Below are positions 17,867-26,750 of a stretch of 64,000 nucleotides of DNA, piece by piece (position 1 is the first letter of the stretch; each line of letters starts with the position of its first letter). The DNA comes from Cellulosimicrobium protaetiae (GTDB lineage: Bacteria; Actinomycetota; Actinomycetes; Actinomycetales; Cellulomonadaceae): positions 2,418,001 through 2,482,000 of the forward strand of contig NZ_CP052757.1 of NCBI RefSeq assembly GCF_009708005.2, read 5' to 3'. Made by a program: the position numbers and the translations under genes. The notes under the pieces are model-generated. The model was not told the origin of the DNA, ran no database searches, and saw nothing but the letters and a program-made list of their open reading frames with translations.

Positions 17867-20245
17867 ATGGCACCATTCCTCAGCATGCTGAGCAATCGGA
17901 CGGGCGGGTTCCTCCGCGGACTGATCATTGTCGCAGTCATCGGTCTGTGGATGGCCATCGGCGCACTGGGCGGCCAGGCGCAAGGTCGCCTGAGCAGCGT
18001 CCAGACGAACGACGCCGCCGCGTTCCTCCCGGCCAGCGCCGAGTCCACGCGCGCGGCGGAGGTCGCGCAGGAGTTCACCGACTCCGAGACGCTGCCCGCG
18101 CTCGTCGTCGCGACGACCGGCGACGGGAGCGCGCTCACGCCGGACGACCTCGCGGCGCTCGACGCCTACGCGAAGGCCGTGCCCGGGGCACCGCTCGAGG
18201 GGACCTCGGGCGACGAGCCCGCCACCGTGGGCGACGTCTCGATCGCCGACCCGGTCGTCGTGCCGTCCGAGGACGGGGAGGCCGCGCTCGTCGTCGTCTC
18301 GCTCGACGCGTCCGTCGCGTCCGACCGCATCGGGGCGGACGAGAGCAGCGTGAGCGAGCTCGCCGTCGGCGCGCTGCGCGACCTCGCCGCCGCGGACGCG
18401 GCCGACGGCGGCCTCGCCGGCACGTCGCTCGACGTGTGGGTCACCGGCCCCGCCGGGTTCGTCGCCGACCTCGTCACGGCGTTCGGCGGGATCGACACCG
18501 TGCTGCTGCTCGTCGCGCTCGGAGCGGTGCTCGTCATCCTCGCGGTCGTCTACCGGTCGCCGATCCTGCCGTTCATCGTCATCCTCACGGCCGTGCTCGC
18601 GCTGACGCTCGCCGGCCTCGTCGTGTACCACCTCGCCGCCGCCGACGTGCTCACGCTCAACGGGCAGTCCCAGGGCATCCTCTCGATCCTCGTCGTCGGC
18701 GCCGCGGTCGACTACTCGTTGCTCGTGGTGGCCCGCTACCGCGAGGAGCTGCGCCTCGTCCGGTCGACGCCGACGGCCCTGCGCCGTGCCGTGCGGGCCT
18801 CGGTCGAGCCGATCGCGGCGAGCGCCGGCACCGTCATCGCGGGCCTCCTCTGCCTGCTCCTGTCCGACCTGTCGTCCAACCGGAGCCTCGGCCCCGTCGC
18901 CGCGATCGGCATCGCCGCGGCGTTCGTCGCCGCGCTCACGCTCCTTCCCGCCCTGCTGCTCGTCGCCGGCCAGCGGTCCCGCGCGCTGTTCTGGCCGCGC
19001 ATGCCGCGGTACGACGCCGAGCACGCGGCCCACGAGGCCGCTGCCGACCAGGCGTCGCCCGAGAGCGAGAACAGCGTGAGCATCGACGGGCACGGCGTGT
19101 GGTCGCGCGTCGCGAGCTTCGTCGGGCGCCACGACCGGCGCGTGTGGATCGTCACGGCACTGGTCCTCGCCGCGTGCGCGGCGTTCGTCCCGACGCTCGA
19201 CGCCGAGGGGACCGGCGACTCGGAGGTGTTCCTCGCGGACGTCGACTCGGTCGCGGGCGAGGAGGCGCTCACCGCGCACTTCGAGGGCGTGTCCGCGCAG
19301 CCGGCGACCGTCGTCGCCCCCGAGGCGGACCTCGACGCCGTCGTCGCGGCCGCGGAGGGCACCGACGGCGTCGCCGCGGCGACCCCGGTCACCGACCAGC
19401 CCGCCGTCGCTCCCGGTGCGCCCGCCCAGGGCGACCCGCTCGTCGTCGACGGGATGGTCCGCGTCGACGTCACGACCGAGGCGCCGTCCGACAGCCAGGA
19501 GGCGGTGGAGACGGTCTCCGCGCTGCGCGACGCCGTGCACGAGGTCTCACCGGAGGCCGTCGTCGGCGGTGCCGCGGCCGAGCGCCTGGACACCCAGCTC
19601 GCCGGGCAGCGCGACCTGCGGGTCATCGTGCCCGTCGTGCTGGTCGTGATCCTGCTGATCCTCATCCTGCTGCTGCGGTCCGTGCTCGCGCCCGTGCTGC
19701 TGATGCTCGCGAACGTGCTGTCGTTCGGTGCCGCGCTCGGCGTCGCCGCGATCGTCTTCAACCACGTGCTGGACTTCCCCGGCGCGGACCCGGCCGTCCC
19801 GCTCTACGCGTTCTGCTTCCTCGTCGCGCTCGGCGTCGACTACTCGATCTTCCTCATGACGCGCGTGCGGGAGGAGAGCCTGCGGGTCGGGACGCGGCGC
19901 GGCGTGCTGCGCGGTCTCGCGGTCACCGGGTCGGTCATCACGTCGGCGGGCGTCGTGCTCGCGGCCACGTTCGCCGCGCTCGGGATCATCCCGCTGCTCT
20001 TCCTCGCCCAGCTCGCGTTCATCGTCGCGTTCGGCGTCCTCGTCGACACCCTCGTCGTGCGGTCGCTCCTCGTCCCCGCCCTCGTGCACGACGTCGGCCG
20101 TCGCTCCTGGTGGCCGAGCGCCCTCGGACGCCTGGACCGCGGACCGGGGGAGCCTTCTCAGCCCGCCGGGAGCGGCTCGGCGGGGCAGTCGGCCAGCACG
20201 CGCGCCATCGCCTCCGACTCCGACGGCGTGACCGAGAGCTCGTAG
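17867..20245 (+). CDS. MMPL/RND-superfamily transporter
   Basis: A 792-residue export protein with two repeated halves, each one membrane helix, a large extracytoplasmic domain and five helices. The repeats carry GAAVDYSLLVVARYREEL and GVDYSIFLMTRVREE, whose Asp-Tyr pair lies in the proton relay of MmpL-type carriers. It may export lipids or drugs. The ATG at 17867 gives MAPFLSML; ATG 17885 lies inside the operator palindrome and is an alternative. Control by the divergent MarR gene is likely. Its last 88 bp overlap the end of the convergent HNH gene. Confidence 0.9.
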   Translation: MAPFLSMLSNRTGGFLRGLIIVAVIGLWMAIGALGGQAQGRLSSVQTNDAAAFLPASAESTRAAEVAQEFTDSETLPALVVATTGDGSALTPDDLAALDAYAKAVPGAPLEGTSGDEPATVGDVSIADPVVVPSEDGEAALVVVSLDASVASDRIGADESSVSELAVGALRDLAAADAADGGLAGTSLDVWVTGPAGFVADLVTAFGGIDTVLLLVALGAVLVILAVVYRSPILPFIVILTAVLALTLAGLVVYHLAAADVLTLNGQSQGILSILVVGAAVDYSLLVVARYREELRLVRSTPTALRRAVRASVEPIAASAGTVIAGLLCLLLSDLSSNRSLGPVAAIGIAAAFVAALTLLPALLLVAGQRSRALFWPRMPRYDAEHAAHEAAADQASPESENSVSIDGHGVWSRVASFVGRHDRRVWIVTALVLAACAAFVPTLDAEGTGDSEVFLADVDSVAGEEALTAHFEGVSAQPATVVAPEADLDAVVAAAEGTDGVAAATPVTDQPAVAPGAPAQGDPLVVDGMVRVDVTTEAPSDSQEAVETVSALRDAVHEVSPEAVVGGAAAERLDTQLAGQRDLRVIVPVVLVVILLILILLLRSVLAPVLLMLANVLSFGAALGVAAIVFNHVLDFPGADPAVPLYAFCFLVALGVDYSIFLMTRVREESLRVGTRRGVLRGLAVTGSVITSAGVVLAATFAALGIIPLLFLAQLAFIVAFGVLVDTLVVRSLLVPALVHDVGRRSWWPSALGRLDRGPGEPSQPAGSGSAGQSASTRAIASDSDGVTESS
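17875..17896. promoter_or_regulatory. MarR operator palindrome
   Basis: The perfect 14-bp palindrome CTCAGCATGCTGAG (17879-17892) extends with one mismatched pair and then ATT/AAT to 22 bp. It lies between the marR start and the MMPL start region, the right size and place for a MarR dimer. Confidence 0.8.
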
Positions 20246-20871
20246 GTGGCCTTCACCGCAATCTGCCGCGCGACGTACGGGCAGCGGAACGCGTGGTTCG
20301 GGGGCAGCCACGCCGACGCGTCGCGCGCGCCCTTCGACTGGTTCGACGGACCGTCGGACGCGAGGAGGTTGAGCGGGTCGTTCGCGAACTGCCGGCGCGT
20401 CTCGTCGTCCCAGGCGCGGGCGCCCTTGCGCCACGCGTCGAGCAGCGGGACCACGTGGTCGATCTGCACCGCCATGCTCGTCGCGTTGCCGCGGCGGAAG
20501 TCGATCGTCTCGCCCGTGTACGGGTCCTGGAACGTGCCGGTCCGCACCTCGCAGACCTCGCCCCGGGTCGAGAACGTGAGGTCCGTGAGGTCGCGCGCGA
20601 GGACGTCGTTGCGGGTGTCGCACCCGTTGCCGTCGACGTCGGCCCACGCCGCGCCGAACAGCGATCGCTCGTACCCGGTGTCGGGCCCCGGACCCTTGAC
20701 CTCCAGCCGGGCCAACGCCTCCAGCGCGCTCCCCGGGGTCGGGTCGGGCTCGTCGTCCGCCGCGACCGACTGCTGGTTGATGACGTTCGCGACGACGATC
20801 GCGACCGCCAGCGCGATGAGCAGGTAGCGCAGGACACTCCGACGAGGGACTCGGCGGCTCGTGGTGCTCAA
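20158..20871 (-). CDS. Membrane-anchored or secreted HNH endonuclease (DUF1524-like)
   Basis: A 237-residue protein with an N-terminal hydrophobic helix (about residues 12-31) acting as signal anchor, followed by a nuclease domain of the GmrSD C-terminal/DUF1524 type. The core is QIDHVVPLLDAWRKGA (HNH His) and FANDPLNLLA, followed by N-x-SKGARDASAWLPP. Related secreted nucleases are common in actinobacteria and may digest DNA outside the cell or act in defence. The TTG at 20871 was chosen (AAGG 8 nt upstream); an ATG further up would add an unlikely basic extension. Its 3' end overlaps the MMPL gene. Confidence 0.83.
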   Translation of the reverse strand: MSTTSRRVPRRSVLRYLLIALAVAIVVANVINQQSVAADDEPDPTPGSALEALARLEVKGPGPDTGYERSLFGAAWADVDGNGCDTRNDVLARDLTDLTFSTRGEVCEVRTGTFQDPYTGETIDFRRGNATSMAVQIDHVVPLLDAWRKGARAWDDETRRQFANDPLNLLASDGPSNQSKGARDASAWLPPNHAFRCPYVARQIAVKATYELSVTPSESEAMARVLADCPAEPLPAG

Positions 20872-21034
20872 GGGACGACCTTCCCGAAACCGATTCTCGG
20901 CCCGACCCGCGCGAGACGGCACGCAGCGCTCCATACCGGACCAACGCGCACATTCTGCCAGGTATCGGAGGGTGCCCCGACCACCGCTCGACAGCCCGCC
21001 GGAACCCGTCGTGGCCGCCGCTAGATTGGTCGCC

Positions 21035-22075
21035 ATGGACACCGCCGCACGCACGCTCAGGGTCGGGATCGTCGGGTACGGAGGCGCCGGCCGCGGCATC
21101 CACGCGCGCCTCGTGCGCGAGGCCGGGCACGTCGTCACGGCCGTCGTGGTCCGCTCGCCGGAGCGCCGCGCGTCGGCGCAGGAGGACTGGCCCGGTGTCC
21201 ACCTGCACGACGACCTCGAGTCGCTCCTCGCCGATCGCGACGCGTACGACGTCGTCGTGGTCGCGAGCCCGTCGGCCCTTCACGCCGACCACGCCACGGC
21301 GCTCGCGCGTGCCGGGGTGCCGGTCGTCGTCGACAAGCCCCTCGCGCTCGGGGCCGTCGCCTCCGCCGCCGTCGTCGCGACCGCCGAGGAGGCGGGGACG
21401 CCCCTCACGGTCTTCCAGAACCGCCGCTGGGACCCCGAGCAGCTCACCCTGCGCTCCGTGCTCGACCGGGGCGAGCTCGGGCGCGTCCACACGTTCGAGC
21501 GTCGGTGGGAGCGGTGGCGCCCGGTGCCGCAGCAGCGCTGGAAGGAGAACGACCTCGTCGGCGGCGGCCTGCTGCTCGACCTCGGGCCGCACCTCGTCGA
21601 CTCGGCGACCCAGCTCTTCGGGCGCGTCACGGGTGTCTGGGCCGAGCTGCGCTCGCACACCACCCCGACCGAGGACGACGTGTTCCTCGTGCTGCACCAC
21701 GAGCCCGACGGCGACGGGAACGCCGTCGTGAGCCGGCTCTGGGCGGGCTCCGTCGTCGGCGCCCCGGGGCCGCGCACGCGCGTGCTCGGGACGGCCGGGG
21801 CGTACGTCGTCACGACCTTCGAGAACGACGCCTCGCCCTTCGAGGTGTTCGACGACGCCGCCCCCGACGGCACCCTCGGCTGGGTCACGCGCGGGCGTGA
21901 GCGCGAGCCCGTCGCGCAGGCACCGGGCGGTCACGCCGACTTCTACCGCGCGGTCGCGGCCTGGGTCCTCGACGGCGGTCCCGTCCCCGTGGACCCCCGC
22001 GACGCCGTCCGCACCGCCGAGGTCCTCGACGCCGCACGCCGCAGCGCCCGCGACGGGTGCCTCGTCGCCGTCTGA
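21035..22075 (+). CDS. Gfo/Idh/MocA-family oxidoreductase
   Basis: A 346-residue NAD(P)-dependent dehydrogenase of the sugar or inositol dehydrogenase superfamily. The N-terminal Rossmann motif GIVGYGGAGRGIH is followed by VVVASPSALHADHA and VVVDKPLAL, where the conserved Lys is the catalytic or anchoring residue. GGGLLLDLGPHLVD begins the C-terminal substrate domain. TAGATT (21022-21027) lies exactly 7 nt before the ATG, so the message is probably leaderless. No carbohydrate transporter or kinase is adjacent, and the substrate cannot be assigned. Confidence 0.92.
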   Translation: MDTAARTLRVGIVGYGGAGRGIHARLVREAGHVVTAVVVRSPERRASAQEDWPGVHLHDDLESLLADRDAYDVVVVASPSALHADHATALARAGVPVVVDKPLALGAVASAAVVATAEEAGTPLTVFQNRRWDPEQLTLRSVLDRGELGRVHTFERRWERWRPVPQQRWKENDLVGGGLLLDLGPHLVDSATQLFGRVTGVWAELRSHTTPTEDDVFLVLHHEPDGDGNAVVSRLWAGSVVGAPGPRTRVLGTAGAYVVTTFENDASPFEVFDDAAPDGTLGWVTRGREREPVAQAPGGHADFYRAVAAWVLDGGPVPVDPRDAVRTAEVLDAARRSARDGCLVAV

Positions 22076-22102
22076 CCCGCACCGAACGACCCGTCGGCGG
22101 GC

Positions 22103-22152
22103 GAACCGTGGCGCGTGAAGGAGAACCGTGGCCGGCCGAGGTAGAACCGTGG
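22103..22152. repeat. Three phased GAACCGTGG repeats
   Basis: Exact 9-mers GAACCGTGG start at 22103, 22123 and 22144, that is 20 and 21 bp apart or about two helical turns. They lie in the 248-bp gap before the pseudokinase gene. No coding frame accounts for them. Confidence 0.75.
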
Positions 22153-22323
22153 TCGCGCGAGTCCGCGGGCGGGGCTCCGTCCACGCGACGACGCGACTCA
22201 GGACCGCGGTGGTCGACGGCGGGCGGTGGGGGCGGACGCGCCCGCGCGCGCCGCGGGACCCGGCCCGCGATCCGGCCTGTGGACAACCGCTCCGAGGGCT
22301 CCGGCACGGGGTGAGATGGGGGT

Positions 22324-23820
22324 ATGCCGTCGTCGCCCCGCCGTCCGCGACCGTCCGCCGAGCCGGACCTCGACCTCGTGACGGCGCTCGCCGTGGCCGG
22401 GTGGTCCGTGCGCCGGGAACCGGGCGCCCGCGGCGGGACGGTCGCGCACGACGGCGCAGGGACCGTGTGCGAGGTCGAGCGGCTCGTCGCCCCCGCGGAG
22501 CCCGCGGCCCGCGACGCCCTGGTCACGCACCTCCGCGAGCTCTCCCGCGAGAGCGAGCACCTGCGGTCGGTCCGCGACGTCGTCGAGGCGGGGGAGTCGA
22601 CGCTCGCCGTCCTCGTCGACCACGTCGACGGGCTGCGTCTCGACGAGCTCGCCGCGGCCCGGGAGCCGTTCCGGGCGGCCGAGGCGGTGACCGTGCTCGT
22701 TCCCGTGGCGCAGGGACTGGCGGGTCTGCACCGGTCCGGTCGTGTCCACGGGAGCCTGGACGCCGCGTCCGTCGTCGTCACGCCCAGCGGCCGTGCGGTC
22801 CTGACGCCCCCGTTGACGCCCGCGAGCGGGACGGCGGCCGACGACGTGGGTGACCTCGCCCGGCTCGTGCTCGACCTCGTCCCGCCGCCGGCGACGAGCC
22901 ACCCCTCCTACCGGGCCCCCGACGACCCGGACGAGGCGCGTGACCTCGCGGCGCTGCACGCCGAGCTCTCCGTGGCGTTGCGCGACGAGCCCTCGGCGCG
23001 CCCCGCGGTGGGGACCTTCGCGGCGCGCTGCTACGACGCGGTCGAGCCGCGGCCGGTCGTGATGCCCGATGCCGCCCGCCTCGTCGCCGGGGCGTTCGGC
23101 GGGCGTCGCACGTCGTCGCCTGCGTCAACCGGGTCGCCGTCGCCCGCGCTGCCGACGCCCACGTCGCGGCGCGCGCGGCGGGATGCCGGCGGTGCGCCAC
23201 GGGGATCGCGCCGGTCGCGCGCGCACGGGAACGGGGGGCGCGGGAGCGCACGACGACGAGGCGCCGTCCGCGCGGTGGTCGTGAGCGCCGGGATCGTCCT
23301 CGCGTGCGGAGGCCTCGTGGCGGTCCTGGCGTTCCTCGGCCCGACGGGGTCGTCGCCGGAACGTGACGACCCCGTGCCAGGCACGGTGGCGACGACCGAC
23401 GGCGCGGCGCCGCCTGCGGACGCGGTGCTCGACCCCGCCGACCCGAGCAGCGCCGCGCGGGAGCTCACCGCGCGTCGGCTCGCGTTGCTGACCGACGGCG
23501 CCGGGGACCTGTCGTCCGTCGTCGTCGCCGGTTCACCGGCGGAGGCGCGCGACGCCGCGGTGCTGGTCGAGCTCGACGGTGTGGACGTGCTCGATGCGCA
23601 GGCGGAGGTCTTCGACGCGCGGCCGGCGGAGCCGTGGTCCCCCGCGACCGCGGGGGCGGACGGACCCGTGGACGCGGTCGTGGAGGTGGACTACGCCGTC
23701 AGCCCGCACCGCCAGCGCACCGACGAGGGGGAGGTCCACGTGCCTGCGACCCCGCGCACCACGGTCGTCCTCGTGCTCCGCTGGACGGACGGAGGGTGGC
23801 GGGTTCTCGAGGTGCGGTGA
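22324..23820 (+). CDS. Membrane protein with degenerate kinase-like domain
   Basis: A 498-residue protein. Residues 1 to about 230 resemble the C-lobe of a Ser/Thr kinase: GLAGLHRSGRVHGSLDAASVVV aligns with the HRDLKPxNIL loop, but the catalytic Asp is Ser144 and the Asn is absent, and no Gly loop, active-site Lys or DFG is visible. It is therefore a pseudokinase at best. A basic, Ser/Pro-rich linker (about 255-312) leads to one membrane helix (about 316-338) and an extracytoplasmic domain of about 160 residues ending VVLVLRWTDGGWRVLEVR, NTF2-like in style. A signalling or scaffold role is inferred. The ATG is preceded by GGGGG. Confidence 0.7.
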   Translation: MPSSPRRPRPSAEPDLDLVTALAVAGWSVRREPGARGGTVAHDGAGTVCEVERLVAPAEPAARDALVTHLRELSRESEHLRSVRDVVEAGESTLAVLVDHVDGLRLDELAAAREPFRAAEAVTVLVPVAQGLAGLHRSGRVHGSLDAASVVVTPSGRAVLTPPLTPASGTAADDVGDLARLVLDLVPPPATSHPSYRAPDDPDEARDLAALHAELSVALRDEPSARPAVGTFAARCYDAVEPRPVVMPDAARLVAGAFGGRRTSSPASTGSPSPALPTPTSRRARRDAGGAPRGSRRSRAHGNGGRGSARRRGAVRAVVVSAGIVLACGGLVAVLAFLGPTGSSPERDDPVPGTVATTDGAAPPADAVLDPADPSSAARELTARRLALLTDGAGDLSSVVVAGSPAEARDAAVLVELDGVDVLDAQAEVFDARPAEPWSPATAGADGPVDAVVEVDYAVSPHRQRTDEGEVHVPATPRTTVVLVLRWTDGGWRVLEVR

Positions 23821-23869
23821 CCGGGCGCGTCGACGGCACCGTGAGCCGACGGCACCGTGACGAGGGAGC

Positions 23870-24763
23870 TCAGAGGTTCTCGGCGACCCAGCGCGCGGCG
23901 TCGTCGAGGTGCGGGTCGGAGTACGTGAAGCCGCTCGCCTCGAGCACGGTCGGCAGGGCGCGCTGGGAGCCGAGGATGTCGGACGCGAGCTCTCCGAGCA
24001 CGACGTGCAGCGCGATCGACGGCACGGCCAGCACCGCCGGCCGGTGCAGCTCGTGCGCGAGCGCCCGCGTGACCTCCGCGTTCGTCGCGGGGTGGGGCGA
24101 GCACAGGTTGACCGGGCCGTGCACGGGCGCGGTGAGCAGGTGCCGCAGCGCGTCGACCTCGTCGCGCAGCGTGATCCAGCTCCAGTACTGGGTGCCGGGG
24201 CCGAGCCGCCCGCCGACGCCGAGCCGCAGCAGCGGCAGGAGCCTGCCGAGCGCGCCGCCCTCGGAGGACAGCACGATCCCCGTCCGCGCGTGGACCACCC
24301 GGACGCCCGCCTGCTCGGCCGGGGCCGTGGCTGCCTCCCACTCGCGGACCAGCCGGGCGAGGAAGCCGTCGCCCGACGCCGAGGTCTCCGTCAGCACCTG
24401 TGCGCCCCGGTCGCCGTAGTAGCCGATCGCGGAGCCCTGGACCCACACGGGCGGCGGCGCGTCGAGGCCGGCCATCGTCCGGGCGAGGAGGCCGGTGGTC
24501 CGCGTCCGGGACGTGACCAGCGTCCGCTTGTACTGCGTCGTCCACCGGTGGTCGCCGATCCCCGCGCCGGCGAGGTTCACCACGGCGTCGGCCCCCTCGA
24601 TCGCACCGGGGTCCAGGACACCCGCGTCGGGGTCCCACTCGTGCTCGTCGGACGTCTGCGGCGCGCGCCGCACGAGCCGGCGCACGTGGTGGCCGTCCTC
24701 GCGCAGCCGCTCGAGCAGCTCGCCGCCGATGAATCCGTGCGAGCCCGCCACGACGATGTCCAT
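23870..24763 (-). CDS. TIGR01777-family NAD(P)-dependent epimerase
   Basis: A 297-residue atypical short-chain dehydrogenase/epimerase. VVAGSHGFIGGELLERL binds the cofactor, VVNLAGAGIGDHRW is the family signature, and SAIGYYGDRG and LRLGVGGRLGPGTQYWSWI are typical. The C-terminal DUF1731 segment (VPSIALHVVLGELASDIL) is complete. The reaction is not known for this family, although it often sits beside lipoate and 2-oxoacid dehydrogenase genes, as here. TAGCGT lies 6 nt before the ATG. Confidence 0.9.
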   Translation of the reverse strand: MDIVVAGSHGFIGGELLERLREDGHHVRRLVRRAPQTSDEHEWDPDAGVLDPGAIEGADAVVNLAGAGIGDHRWTTQYKRTLVTSRTRTTGLLARTMAGLDAPPPVWVQGSAIGYYGDRGAQVLTETSASGDGFLARLVREWEAATAPAEQAGVRVVHARTGIVLSSEGGALGRLLPLLRLGVGGRLGPGTQYWSWITLRDEVDALRHLLTAPVHGPVNLCSPHPATNAEVTRALAHELHRPAVLAVPSIALHVVLGELASDILGSQRALPTVLEASGFTYSDPHLDDAARWVAENL

Positions 24764-24850
24764 GGGACCACGCTACGGGTCCGCGACGACCCTGCGCACC
24801 TGTGGCGGGGAACTCCTCCGCGGCCCGGCGCCGTTGCCGGTGCGGATACG

Positions 24851-24887
24851 CCGAGGGGCCCCGACCGTGACGGTCGGGGCCCCTCGG
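24851..24887. terminator. Terminator after sucB
   Basis: A perfect 17-bp stem (24851-24867 with 24871-24887) and a 3-nt TGA loop lie immediately downstream of sucB, between it and the TIGR01777 gene promoter. Confidence 0.88.
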
Positions 24888-24911
24888 TGGTGCGTCAGGG
24901 GACGCGGCCTG

Positions 24912-26720
24912 TCAGAGGCCGACCTCGGCCTCGAACGCGCCCTCCTCGATGCGGTTCTTGATCGTGGTGAGGAAGCGCGCTGCGTCCGCACCGTCGACCA
25001 GGCGGTGGTCGTACGACAGGAAGATGAAGCACGTCGAGCGGATGCCGATCGTGTCGTTCCCGTCCGCGTCCGTCACGACGACCGCGCGCTTGGTGATGGT
25101 CCCCGTGCCGAGGATCGCCACCTGGCCGACCGGGACGATCGGCGTGTCGAAGACGGCGCCGCCCGAGCCGGTGTTCGTGATCGTGAACGTCCCGCCCGCG
25201 AGCTCGTCCGGCCCGACCTTGTTGGCGCGCGTGCGCGAGCCGAGGTCGGAGATCTTGCGCGCGATGCCGGCGAGGTTGAGGTCGCCCGCGTCCTTGATCA
25301 CCGGGACGACGAGGCCGCGCTCGGTGTCGACCGCGATGCCGACGTTCTCCTGGCCGTGGTAGGTGATCTCGTCCTCGGCGAAGGTCGCGTTGATCTTCGG
25401 GTAGGCCTTGAGCGCCTCGACGGCGGCGAGCGTGAAGAACGGCAGGAACGTGAGGTTGGCACCCTCGCGCGCCTTGAAGTCCGCCTTGGCGCGGTTGCGC
25501 AGCGCGGCGACGCGCGTGACGTCGACCTCGACGGCCGTCGTGAGCTGGGCCTGGGTGCTCAGCGCCTCGACCATGCGGCTCGCGACGAGCTTGCGCAGGC
25601 GGCTCGTCTTCTCGGTCGTGCCGCGCAGCGGCGAGACCGCCGGGACCGGGGCCTTCTTCGGAGCACCACCGGCCGCGGGAGCGGCGGGTGCGGCCGCCGC
25701 GGGAGCCGACTTGGCCTCCTCCGCCTTGCGCGCGGCGTCGAGCACGTCCTCCTTGCGGATGCGGCCGCCGACGCCCGTGCCCGTGAGGGACGAGAGGTCG
25801 ACGCCCTTGTCCGCGGCGAGCTTGCGCACGAGCGGCGTGAGGTAGGTGCCGCCGGCCTTCGCGGCCGGAGCCGGGGTCGCACCCGGAGCCGACGGCGCGG
25901 CCGGCTTCTCGGCGGAGGGGGCGCTCGGCGCCTGGGCGGGCGTCTCCTCCTGCGCGGCCTGCGCGGGGACGTCCGCCTCGCTCGCGGGCGTGCGCGCCTC
26001 GGTCGGCGCCTCGGCAGGAGCGGACTCCTGCTTCGGGGCCTCCTGGGCGGGCTGCTCGGCCGGGGCCGCGGGTGCCGCGGCCGGGGCGGCGCCCGACCCG
26101 ACGATCGCGAGCACGGTGCCGACCTCGACGGTCTCGTCCTCCTGGACGAGGATCTGCTGGACGGTACCGGCGACGGGGGAGGGGACCTCGGTGTCGACCT
26201 TGTCGGTCGAGACCTCGAGCAGCGGCTCGTCGACCTCGACGGTGTCGCCGACCGACTTGAGCCACCGGGTCACGGTGCCCTCGGTGACGGACTCGCCGAG
26301 CGCCGGGAGCTTGATCTCCTCGCCCCCGCCGGCGGAGTCGCCGGACGGCGCGGGCTGCTCGGCCGGAGCGGGTGCTGCGGGCGCCTCCTGGGCGGCGGGC
26401 TGCTGGGGCTCGGGCTCGGGCTCGGCCTGCGGGGCGGGGGCCTCGGCCTCGGCGGGGGCCGGCGCGGAGCCGCCACCGCCCGAGCCGTCGCCGATCACGG
26501 CGAGGTTCGCGCCGACCTCGACGGTCTCGTCCTCCTGGACGAGGATCTGCTCGAGGGTGCCCGCGACGGGTGACGGGATCTCGGTGTCGACCTTGTCGGT
26601 CGAGACCTCGAGCAGCGGCTCGTCGACGGCGACGGTGTCGCCGACCGACTTGAGCCAACGGGTGACGGTGCCTTCGGTGACGGACTCGCCGAGGGCCGGC
26701 ATCTGCACGTTCTCAGACAT
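24912..26720 (-). CDS. sucB: Dihydrolipoamide acyltransferase (E2) with two lipoyl domains
   Basis: E2 core of a 2-oxoacid dehydrogenase complex, annotated sucB in most actinobacteria although it serves pyruvate dehydrogenase in some. Of 602 residues, lipoyl domain 1 (about 3-77) has its modified Lys43 and domain 2 (about 135-208) has Lys174, both in STDKVDTE. Ala/Pro/Glu-rich linkers join them. The E3-binding domain is at about 293-328 and the acyltransferase domain ends the protein, with the catalytic motif DHRLVDG (His572, Asp576). It is the client of LipB and LipA. The lpdA gene is 30 bp upstream on the same strand. Confidence 0.95.
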   Translation of the reverse strand: MSENVQMPALGESVTEGTVTRWLKSVGDTVAVDEPLLEVSTDKVDTEIPSPVAGTLEQILVQEDETVEVGANLAVIGDGSGGGGSAPAPAEAEAPAPQAEPEPEPQQPAAQEAPAAPAPAEQPAPSGDSAGGGEEIKLPALGESVTEGTVTRWLKSVGDTVEVDEPLLEVSTDKVDTEVPSPVAGTVQQILVQEDETVEVGTVLAIVGSGAAPAAAPAAPAEQPAQEAPKQESAPAEAPTEARTPASEADVPAQAAQEETPAQAPSAPSAEKPAAPSAPGATPAPAAKAGGTYLTPLVRKLAADKGVDLSSLTGTGVGGRIRKEDVLDAARKAEEAKSAPAAAAPAAPAAGGAPKKAPVPAVSPLRGTTEKTSRLRKLVASRMVEALSTQAQLTTAVEVDVTRVAALRNRAKADFKAREGANLTFLPFFTLAAVEALKAYPKINATFAEDEITYHGQENVGIAVDTERGLVVPVIKDAGDLNLAGIARKISDLGSRTRANKVGPDELAGGTFTITNTGSGGAVFDTPIVPVGQVAILGTGTITKRAVVVTDADGNDTIGIRSTCFIFLSYDHRLVDGADAARFLTTIKNRIEEGAFEAEVGL

Positions 26721-26750
26721 GACCTGCCTGGTCTCCTTCGATCGTTGGGG

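Noticed and set aside
22103-22152. GAACCGTGG repeats as a CRISPR array
   Set aside because: Units are 9 bp with 11-12 bp spacers, far below CRISPR sizes, and no cas gene is present.
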